Shown: piece after piece, positions 1 through 5,938 of the stretch
How the letters are laid out: every line of letters begins with the position of its first letter
How positions within the stretch are numbered: the first letter of the stretch is position 1
DNA from: Cytophagales bacterium
Lineage (GTDB): Bacteria > Bacteroidota > Bacteroidia > Cytophagales > UBA9547
DNA: 6,762 bases
Assembly: GCA_003476475.1 (NCBI GenBank)
Contig: DMUD01000208.1
Span: 1-6,762 of the forward strand
Direction: 5' to 3'
Program-made: the position numbers and the translations under genes
Notes under the pieces: model-generated
Told to the model about the DNA's origin: nothing
Databases searched by the model: none
The model's input: only the letters and a program-made list of their open reading frames with translations

Positions 1-708
1 GGAGGCTTTGGTTTCTTGAACAGAAAGGGGATAGATACAACCCTTCATAATCAGGAGTTGGATAAGCTTCAAACTGCATTTCCTATCTATCGGTATGCCG
101 AAATTCTTTTGAATTTGGCTGAATGTGCCACTGAACTAGGGAAATTTGATGAGGCAAAAAGTTTATTGATTCCTATCCGTTCACGCGCCAGGATCTTAAA
201 CCTGGATGGCAGCTTTGGTCTGGCTTCAGTACCGAGCAACCGCAATGAGTGGATTAAAGTCATTATGAATGAACGATTGATAGAGCTTGTTTACGAAGGC
301 AAGCGCGTTTGGGATATCAAACGCAGAATCTTATTTGATGACTTTAAGCAGTACAAGAATTTTCTTGGCGTTCAAGCTACAATTAATGTAGCTGGTGTAG
401 ATGCGTTAAAACTGGTAGTTCCGCGCAATGGTGCTACGATTGTTATTTCAAGGTTGTCATCATTAGGCCTTGGTGTAGATGATGTTTGGAGAGCGCTGAG
501 TGATGCAATGGCAAAATCAAGTGATCCTGATAAGCTTTACAGTCAAATTATGACCGATAAGATTATCATTGGGGATCTTGGCAATGAAATACTGAATCCC
601 TCTAATTCAAATGCGCTGGAACCTATTCCTTCAGGAACATTATTAACAGATCCAAAGGTTCTGCAGAGTACACAATATGGAGGCACTTTTAACCCTAAAT
701 TAAATTAG
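1..708 (+). CDS. SusD/RagB family outer-membrane nutrient-binding lipoprotein, C-terminal part (5' end outside window)
   Basis: This is the C-terminal 235 residues of a SusD/RagB protein, the surface lipoprotein that captures glycans or other nutrients and hands them to its SusC-type TonB-dependent transporter in the outer membrane. The reading frame is open from base 1, so the TTG at 16 is not a real start; the N-terminus and lipobox lie upstream of the window. Two family hallmarks are visible: PIYRYAEILLNLAE (visible residues 28-41), the TPR-like helix, and ERLIEL followed by YEGKRVWDIKRR (about 91-109), the usual E-R-x-x-E-L...EGKRxWDxxR signature. The end, with LEPIP and then NPKLN, also fits the family's C-terminal pattern. 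The ligand cannot be deduced. A susC homologue is expected just upstream. The next gene starts 54 bases downstream on the same strand, with no terminator seen between them, so the two are probably co-transcribed. Confidence 0.93.
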   Translation, partial: GGFGFLNRKGIDTTLHNQELDKLQTAFPIYRYAEILLNLAECATELGKFDEAKSLLIPIRSRARILNLDGSFGLASVPSNRNEWIKVIMNERLIELVYEGKRVWDIKRRILFDDFKQYKNFLGVQATINVAGVDALKLVVPRNGATIVISRLSSLGLGVDDVWRALSDAMAKSSDPDKLYSQIMTDKIIIGDLGNEILNPSNSNALEPIPSGTLLTDPKVLQSTQYGGTFNPKLN

Positions 709-762
709 CATTTTCAAGGTACTTGGTTAAAAAAGTATTAAAAAAACTACATATATATATTT

Positions 763-1521
763 ATGAAAAAATATTCAATAACAGTAATTGTCATTGCGCT
801 ATTCAGCTCTTTGGTACTTAATGGTTGTAAAAAAGAAAAGGTTGATACTTTCGAACTGATTGGAACGAAGTGGATTGGTTCAGATTTGTTTAATCTATTA
901 ACAAACAGGTACGACAATGGAAAGATTACGCGGGTATTGAGTTTAAACGCCCCCGGAACAGGTACATTAAAGACCATTGATAATTATAAATCAGCCTCGA
1001 CGGTAAGTATCACCGATGAACCCCTCACCTGGACATTAAGTGGCAATCAGCTTAACGTATCCGTTGGTGGAAAAGTCATGAAAGGGGACCTTAGTTATAG
1101 CAACCGAAACGTTAATTTCTTGCGCCAAGACAGTTCTTACATTGCATTCGATCAGATTGATCTATTGAAGCTTGCAACCAAAGTATTCAGGGGTACATTT
1201 CTTCAGATCGGTACAACTGTGCCAAGAGATGTAACCTGGATTTTTCTTTCAGATAGTGGGTTTAAAATGGTTTTTCCTAACAATAGTTATGTTTTATATC
1301 CACTTTCTAAATATGAAGTAGATAATGCAGGAAAGCTTCTGGTTCATTACTTTGCCGGAAGAACTTCTGGTTCTGTACCAATAGATTTAACAAATCATGG
1401 TGGTCAATACACTGCAGCCAATGATTCAATTGTATACAATACGTCAAATATTCCATCGGTGATTACATACAATGGCACGGAAAACTGGAGAGGTATATAC
1501 AGGTTGAAAGAATTAAAGTAG
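763..1521 (+). CDS. Hypothetical lipoprotein following susD
   Basis: A 252-residue protein that I cannot assign to a family. It has a lipoprotein signal: a hydrophobic stretch at residues 6-19 followed by the lipobox-like LNGC with the acylated Cys at 22. Asn at -2 is not the classical choice. The residues just after the Cys are charged (KKEK), which would suit an outer-membrane and possibly surface-exposed lipoprotein. The rest is rich in short beta-type stretches with Ser, Thr and Asn, roughly in two halves (about 30-125 and 140-252), and shows no catalytic motif. Its place directly behind susD and directly before a terminator suggests an accessory binding protein of the Sus-type complex, but this is inferred from position only. 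The ATG at 763 is preceded by an A-rich stretch and five AT dinucleotides (751-760) instead of a Shine-Dalgarno sequence, which is normal in this phylum. Confidence 0.85.
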   Translation: MKKYSITVIVIALFSSLVLNGCKKEKVDTFELIGTKWIGSDLFNLLTNRYDNGKITRVLSLNAPGTGTLKTIDNYKSASTVSITDEPLTWTLSGNQLNVSVGGKVMKGDLSYSNRNVNFLRQDSSYIAFDQIDLLKLATKVFRGTFLQIGTTVPRDVTWIFLSDSGFKMVFPNNSYVLYPLSKYEVDNAGKLLVHYFAGRTSGSVPIDLTNHGGQYTAANDSIVYNTSNIPSVITYNGTENWRGIYRLKELK

Positions 1522-1544
1522 TTTTTTTAAGTTATTGAATAGAT

Positions 1545-1586
1545 GCCCCCAAAGTTTCTTCTTAGAAATTCGGGGGCTTTTATTTC
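1545..1586 (+). terminator. Intrinsic terminator of the SusD-lipoprotein operon
   Basis: GCCCCC (1545-1550) pairs with GGGGGC (1572-1577). An inner stem of TTTCT (1555-1559) with AGAAA (1564-1568) closes a four-base loop, with a small internal loop between the two stems. A T-rich run follows from 1578. It lies 24 bases after the stop of the lipoprotein gene, so it separates the Sus-type operon from the DUF1080 operon. Confidence 0.88.
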
Positions 1587-1857
1587 TAAAAAATATAGTA
1601 TAAGTGTATCGACCCCTTAATTCTTGAACTTAATGGTAAAAAAAGTACCCATAAACTTAAACCCAGTCTCAGCATATTTTGCCAGACAATGCAAGAGCGT
1701 GGGGATCCGGAATTAGCCTTCACAACAAAGATGGTGTTAGATCTTCATGGAATACTAGAAAATAGTGCAAAGTAAACAGGTTAAAAACTAATTTTTGTCC
1801 AGATTTTGTTGTTAAATCACTCTATAAATTGGTAAATAAAATTTTGAAATAAAAAAC
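1587..1857. other. Intergenic region between the two operons
   Basis: Between the terminator and the DUF1080 gene start there is no complete gene. The first two thirds contain an open frame without a usable start (listed separately at 1599-1775). The last 80 bases are very AT-rich and should contain the promoter of the next operon. Several TTTG-like elements occur (around 1794-1797 and 1805-1808), but I could not pair them convincingly with a TAnnTTTG box at the usual Bacteroidota spacing, so no promoter is called. No RNA gene was seen. Confidence 0.6.
1599..1775 (+). pseudogene. Possible C-terminal remnant of a decayed gene
   Basis: After a TAG at 1596-1598 the frame stays open for 58 codons to a TAA at 1773. 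It has no ATG until 1689, which would leave only 28 residues. The 3' half reads like real protein: it contains ERGDPELAFTTKMVLDLHGI, an amphipathic helix-like stretch, and ends in LENSAK. This part is also locally less AT-rich than the flanking DNA. The helical ending in ExSAK is loosely like the C-terminus of Gfo/Idh/MocA sugar oxidoreductases, but that resemblance is weak. It could equally be a chance open frame. Confidence 0.25.
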
Positions 1858-3750
1858 ATGAAATACTTATTCCTGAATGTATATCTTTTAGTTGTTTGCG
1901 TATTGATGTCATTTAATGAAAGTCCAAAACGATCAACAGCTTATTTAATAGAAAAGAAAGTAGAGGTTTTGCCTTTTAAAAAGTTCAATTTAGATGGCCT
2001 GACTGATTTTAAACCAGTTTCTAAAAACTGGCAAATTGTTGGAAAAACCTTTGTCGATCTAACTCAAAAACAAACTTTTGTTTCTGAACCTGGAACAGGT
2101 ATTTTGTTAAATATACCTGGTAAAGGCATGAGTGGAAATATTTTTACTGCATTCGAGCACAGCGATATTGAAATTGAATTGGATGTCATGATGCCTGTCC
2201 AATCTAATTCTGGACTCTATTTTCAGGGACGATATGAAATTCAGCTCTTCGATAGTTGGGCAGTAAGCAAACCTAAATATGCTGATATTGGAGGCGTATA
2301 CCAAAGATTTGATAATTCAAAAGTGCCCAAAGGGTATGAAGGGAAAGCGCCAAGAATAAATGCTGCAAAAGCACCAGGTTTATGGCAACATTTTAGAATC
2401 GTATTTCAAGCACCGAGGTTTAATGCTGAAGGAATCAAAACAAAAAATGCCATTTTTAAAGAGGTTTTTTTGAATGGATTTCTTATCCATGAAAATCAGG
2501 AAGTCACCGGACCCACCCAAGGGAGTGCGTTTAATGATGAGAAACCCATGGGGCCATTTATGATTCAAGGTGATCATGGGGCAGTTGCTTTTAGAAATAT
2601 ACAATGCAAGTTGTACGAACAAAACAAAGTTTCTTTCAACAGCGTAAGAATGAAAGAGTTTGAAAACTCAGCCAAATTTATACCTGATTATAATAAGCTT
2701 GAAAAGTTGCGTGAAATTAGTACGGATACCGTATCAGCCGATATGGTGACTGGTAGAGACTCACAGAAATTACTGGTTTTTAATGGTTTAATGAACGTTC
2801 CAACTACTGGTGATTATCTTTTCGAGATGAAAATAAATGGCGGAGGTGGAGCACTTTTGTTAAAAACCGATACCATTGTTAATTTAAATGGAGATTTCAA
2901 AAATGAAGAACCAGCGTTCAAACTTGTAACGCTACAAAAGGGTTTTATCCCGTTCACGTTGATATACAACAAGCATCAAAAATTTCGCCTGGGATTTAGC
3001 TTATTTGTTGAAGGGCCAGGCATAGCCCGGCATACCTTGCATACTGCACCTCCTGTAAATATAGCTCCAGTTAGAAAAATAGACAGTGCATTTGTAATTG
3101 ATGCTTCCAATGAAACTGTCCTGCAAAGAGGTTTCCTGATGCATAACAAGATTAAAAGAACCCATACTATATCCGTTGGTTCTCCCAAAAATATACACTA
3201 TTCTTTCGATCTGGCTTTTGGGTCACTCATTCAAGTATGGGGAGGAAAATTTCTGGAGGTATCCGAGATGTGGGCAGGCAGAGGGATACAACAACTTGGC
3301 GTTCCCTTAGGAATACCTGTTTTGCTGCATGGAGATCCGGATTTTGCTTTTCTGGAAAATAAAAATTCTAACTGGCCAGATAGCATACCCTCAAGCACTG
3401 TCTATAAACAGTTGGGTTACGAACTGGATAATTACGGAAATCCGACATTTTCCACATTAATGAATGGCTCCACGATTACGAACAGCTTTGTTCCTATCGA
3501 TTCTTTGAGAAGGTTGAAACGAATTATTTCAACGAAATCTATTAAAGAAATCTGGCACAAATTAGCGGATGGCAGTATAATCGAAAAGTTACCAAATGGT
3601 GTCTATGCTATTGATGACAGAAACTATTTTCTAGACTTTTCGACTGATAATAATAACACTCCTGTCATTAGAAAATCATCTGGAAAAGATGAGCTTTTGG
3701 TAAAAATACCGGCGGGAAATCAGAAAATCACTTATACAATTACCTGGTAA
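1858..3750 (+). CDS. Secreted DUF1080 (3-keto-disaccharide hydrolase) multidomain protein
   Basis: A 630-residue exported protein. Residues 1-18 form a hydrophobic signal sequence; the cleavage site is unclear, and Cys14 does not sit in a good lipobox. Residues about 36-254 match DUF1080 (PF06439), a concanavalin-like beta-sandwich. Hallmarks are SNSGLYFQGRYEIQLFDSW (116-134), GLWQHFRIVFQAPRF (174-188) and GPFMIQGDHGAVAFRNI (232-248). Characterised members hydrolyse 3-keto-glycosides, while others are known only by domain. Residues about 300-390 look PA14-like (TTGDYLFEMKINGGGGALLL, then a VTLQKG strand), which suggests carbohydrate binding. Residues about 405-630 form a module with KRTHTISVGSP and MWAGRGIQQLG that I recall from planctomycete/verrucomicrobial-type propeller and heme-binding proteins. 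It ends 10 bases before the propeller-cupredoxin gene, so the two form an operon and probably work together. Catalytic activity is inferred from family, not proven by visible residues. Confidence 0.85.
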   Translation: MKYLFLNVYLLVVCVLMSFNESPKRSTAYLIEKKVEVLPFKKFNLDGLTDFKPVSKNWQIVGKTFVDLTQKQTFVSEPGTGILLNIPGKGMSGNIFTAFEHSDIEIELDVMMPVQSNSGLYFQGRYEIQLFDSWAVSKPKYADIGGVYQRFDNSKVPKGYEGKAPRINAAKAPGLWQHFRIVFQAPRFNAEGIKTKNAIFKEVFLNGFLIHENQEVTGPTQGSAFNDEKPMGPFMIQGDHGAVAFRNIQCKLYEQNKVSFNSVRMKEFENSAKFIPDYNKLEKLREISTDTVSADMVTGRDSQKLLVFNGLMNVPTTGDYLFEMKINGGGGALLLKTDTIVNLNGDFKNEEPAFKLVTLQKGFIPFTLIYNKHQKFRLGFSLFVEGPGIARHTLHTAPPVNIAPVRKIDSAFVIDASNETVLQRGFLMHNKIKRTHTISVGSPKNIHYSFDLAFGSLIQVWGGKFLEVSEMWAGRGIQQLGVPLGIPVLLHGDPDFAFLENKNSNWPDSIPSSTVYKQLGYELDNYGNPTFSTLMNGSTITNSFVPIDSLRRLKRIISTKSIKEIWHKLADGSIIEKLPNGVYAIDDRNYFLDFSTDNNNTPVIRKSSGKDELLVKIPAGNQKITYTITW

Positions 3751-3760
3751 TTCAAAAAAT

Positions 3761-5731
3761 ATGAACATAGTAAATACCATAATCAAAAATGCTTTACTGA
3801 CAGCTATTCTATTCAGCACAGTACAATTTGTTAATGCGCAATCACTTGCAGAAATTATCAAGAAAGAATCTGTATACTACAAAATTGTTGATGTCCCGAT
3901 TCCACAGCATATTAAATTGGAAGTAGGGGGATTAGCACTTACCGATGATGACAAATTAGGCGTCTCAACCCGCAGGGGTGAAGTATGGGTAATAGATAAA
4001 CCGTACAGTTTAACTCCTTCATATAACCGATATGCACATGGGCTGCATGAGGCACTTGGATTAGCGTATAAAGACAAAGGGTTTTATCTCGCTCAAAGAG
4101 CAGAATTGACACGTCTCGAAGATAAAAACGGTGACGGCAAAGCTGATGTCTATAAAACAATATATTCCTGGCCTTTATCTGGGAACTATCATGAATATTC
4201 TTTTGGACCTAAATTTATGTCCAACGGAGATATGCTTGTTACACTTAATCTCGGATGGGAAGGCAGAGGTGTGAGTTCGGTTAAATGGAGGGGTTGGCTG
4301 TTAAAGATTACACCTCAAGGTCTAATGACACCCATTGCTACAGGTTTAAGATCTCCTTCAGGTTTTGTAATCAATGACAAAGACGCTGCTTTTTATACTG
4401 AAAACCAGGGTGACTGGGTTGGTTCTGGTAGAATGACACACCTGGCGTCTGGTGATTTTGCTGGAAATACTGCAGGCTTGCGCTGGACAGATGATCCAAA
4501 GTCGCCGCTAAAATTGAAGCCTACCGATGTTGCAATAAAATCGGGATTGAGCATGTATGAATATGCAAAAAAGATACCAGAAATCAAACCCCCTGCAGTA
4601 TGGTTTCCTCATGCCATTCTGGGGATTTCAACATCCGATATATTAATTGACAACACGGCTGGTAAATTTGGTCCATTTGATGGGCAGTGGTTTGTTGGCG
4701 ACCAAGGCCATAGCAAGATCATGCGTGTATTTATGGAAAAAGTGAACGGGGTATACCAGGGCGCAGCATTTCCGTTTGTTGAAGGATTTTCTTCCGGTAT
4801 TCTGAGAATGATCTGGGGTAAAGATGTAAGCATGTTTGTTGGAATGACAAGCCGCGGATGGTCTTCTACAGGAAAAGAGGAGTTTGGTCTTCAGCGTTTG
4901 GTATGGACAGGTAAAACACCTTTCGAAATTAAAACCATAAAAGCACAGAATGATGGTTTTTTAGTTGAGTTTACCAAGCCAGTCGATAAACAATTGGCGG
5001 CACAATCATCTTCTTACACGGTTACATCATTTAATTATAATTACCATAGTTCTTATGGTAGTGATATTGTAGATCAGCAACCTGCAATGGTTCATGCGGT
5101 CAAGGTGTCGACTGATGGCCTATCTGCTAAACTGACTGTTAGTGGTATGAGATTGGGCTTTATACATCAATTAAAGGCGGAAGGTGTCCAATCGCAGATG
5201 GGAGAACCACTGCTTCACAATACCGGTTTCTATACATTGAACCAAGTTCCTGGCGGAGTTTTAAAAATTGTTGATGCGCACAATATGTCAATGGCTGGAA
5301 AGATGTCGAACCAACCCAAACGGGTAAATCATATGCCGGTTAGCTGGACCAATGGACCTGATAAAAAGTTTGTAGTTGCAACAATACCAGGACTGAAATT
5401 TGATTTTAAAGAAATAGCAGTGGCTCCTGGGTCTAAGGTGCAGATCACCTTTGAAAATAATGATGACATGTTACACAATCTCGTTATTTTACAGCCTGAT
5501 TTGGAAAATGCTGATAAAGTTGGTCAGATGGCTATGGAGCTCGGATTAAAGGGGGCAGATTTGAATTACGTACCCAATTCGGATCTGGTATTGTTCCATA
5601 CAGGGATTATCCAACCTGAAAAATCAGAATCAATTTATTTCGTGGCTCCAAGAAAAGCCGGTGAATATTGGATTTTGTGTACTTTTCCTGGACATTCATT
5701 TACCATGAGAGCCAAATTAATTGTAAAATGA
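3761..5731 (+). CDS. Secreted beta-propeller protein with C-terminal azurin-like blue-copper domain
   Basis: A 656-residue periplasmic or secreted protein. The signal peptide is residues 1-26 (cleavage VNA|QS). Residues about 45-380 resemble the beta-propeller of PVC-type membrane-bound dehydrogenase / L-sorbosone dehydrogenase-like proteins: STRRGEVWVID (69-79), HEYSFGP (144-150), GLRSPSG (195-201) and GDQGHSKIMRV (313-323). A calcium-loop motif DKNGDGKAD lies at 121-129. Residues about 385-495 form an Ig-like linker (FTKPVDK, then GEPLLHNTGFYTLN). Residues about 535-656 are a cupredoxin. His572 (in MLHNLV), Cys640, His645 and Met649 give a complete type 1 copper site; CTFPGHSFTM keeps the azurin C-x4-H-x3-M spacing, and the His-to-Cys distance of 68 is close to azurin's 66. 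Where azurin has Gly45 this protein has Leu571. Likely role: oxidation of a sugar or sugar-like substrate with electrons passing to copper. The propeller's cofactor and substrate are unknown. Confidence 0.87.
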   Translation: MNIVNTIIKNALLTAILFSTVQFVNAQSLAEIIKKESVYYKIVDVPIPQHIKLEVGGLALTDDDKLGVSTRRGEVWVIDKPYSLTPSYNRYAHGLHEALGLAYKDKGFYLAQRAELTRLEDKNGDGKADVYKTIYSWPLSGNYHEYSFGPKFMSNGDMLVTLNLGWEGRGVSSVKWRGWLLKITPQGLMTPIATGLRSPSGFVINDKDAAFYTENQGDWVGSGRMTHLASGDFAGNTAGLRWTDDPKSPLKLKPTDVAIKSGLSMYEYAKKIPEIKPPAVWFPHAILGISTSDILIDNTAGKFGPFDGQWFVGDQGHSKIMRVFMEKVNGVYQGAAFPFVEGFSSGILRMIWGKDVSMFVGMTSRGWSSTGKEEFGLQRLVWTGKTPFEIKTIKAQNDGFLVEFTKPVDKQLAAQSSSYTVTSFNYNYHSSYGSDIVDQQPAMVHAVKVSTDGLSAKLTVSGMRLGFIHQLKAEGVQSQMGEPLLHNTGFYTLNQVPGGVLKIVDAHNMSMAGKMSNQPKRVNHMPVSWTNGPDKKFVVATIPGLKFDFKEIAVAPGSKVQITFENNDDMLHNLVILQPDLENADKVGQMAMELGLKGADLNYVPNSDLVLFHTGIIQPEKSESIYFVAPRKAGEYWILCTFPGHSFTMRAKLIVK

Positions 5732-5757
5732 TATTGAAAAATTAAAGGGAATAGCCA

Positions 5758-5792
5758 TCATTGCGATGCTCATTGCATTGGGTACTCATTGC
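5758..5792 (+). repeat. Three direct copies of TCATTGC
   Basis: TCATTGC occurs at 5758-5764, 5770-5776 and 5786-5792, with start-to-start distances of 12 and 16 bases; the last two copies extend to CTCATTGC. The cluster lies just after the stop of the cupredoxin gene and before the hairpin at 5828. It could be a protein-binding cluster or simply chance in a short, low-complexity stretch. No function is assigned. Confidence 0.3.
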
Positions 5793-5827
5793 CCGTTGTC
5801 TGGCTGTTATCCTCCACTTGTTTGTTC

Positions 5828-5862
5828 AGGCGATCTCTTTCTATGGAAGGGATCGCCTTGTT
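5828..5862 (+). terminator. Probable intrinsic terminator of the DUF1080-cupredoxin operon
   Basis: AGGCGATC (5828-5835) pairs perfectly with GATCGCCT (5851-5858). The stem continues inward by up to five or six pairs (5836-5841 with 5845-5850) including two G-U pairs, leaving a very small loop. It is followed only by TTGTT, so the T-tract is weak. The position, 97 bases after the stop codon and upstream of the next gene, fits a terminator; an mRNA-stabilising 3' hairpin is the alternative. Confidence 0.6.
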
Positions 5863-5881
5863 AATACATTATAGAAAGATA

Positions 5882-5917
5882 TTCTGTTTACCAGGCCATA
5901 CCGGTATCAAAACAGAA
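5882..5917. promoter_or_regulatory. Inverted repeat in the leader of the SGNH esterase gene
   Basis: TTCTGTTT (5882-5889) is repeated in perfect inversion as AAACAGAA (5910-5917), with a 20-base spacer. Inside the spacer lies a second palindrome, ATACCGGTAT (5898-5907). The structure ends 21 bases before the ATG at 5939. It may be an operator for a dimeric regulator or a stem-loop in the mRNA leader. A weak promoter-like pair, TTG at 5858-5860 and TATTCTG at 5880-5886 with 19 bases between, overlaps the left arm, which would suit an operator. That promoter deviates from the Bacteroidota consensus and is speculative. Confidence 0.4.
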
Positions 5918-5938
5918 CAATAAAACAACCTTGAAATA

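Noticed and set aside
16..708. TTG at 16 as the start of the first gene
   Set aside because: The frame is open to base 1 and SusD proteins are about 450-600 residues long, so the gene is simply cut by the window edge.
751..760. AT dinucleotide run before the lipoprotein start as a phase-variable repeat
   Set aside because: Five units are too few to suggest slippage control, and such AT-rich leaders are ordinary in this phylum.
747..977. 76-residue open frame on the minus strand
   Set aside because: It overlaps the lipoprotein gene, which has a credible lipobox and start; the minus frame has no recognisable features.
1898..1900. Cys14 of the DUF1080 protein as a lipoprotein attachment site
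   Set aside because: The preceding residues are LVV and the following ones are hydrophobic, which does not fit a lipobox.
2976..3198. Two overlapping minus-strand open frames
   Set aside because: Both lie inside the DUF1080 gene, whose protein is continuous and motif-bearing across this stretch.
5750..5808. Stem between AATAGCCA (5750-5757) and TGGCTGTT (5801-5808) as a second terminator or riboswitch
   Set aside because: Eight pairs including a G-U pair across a 43-base loop and no T-tract; too weak to call.
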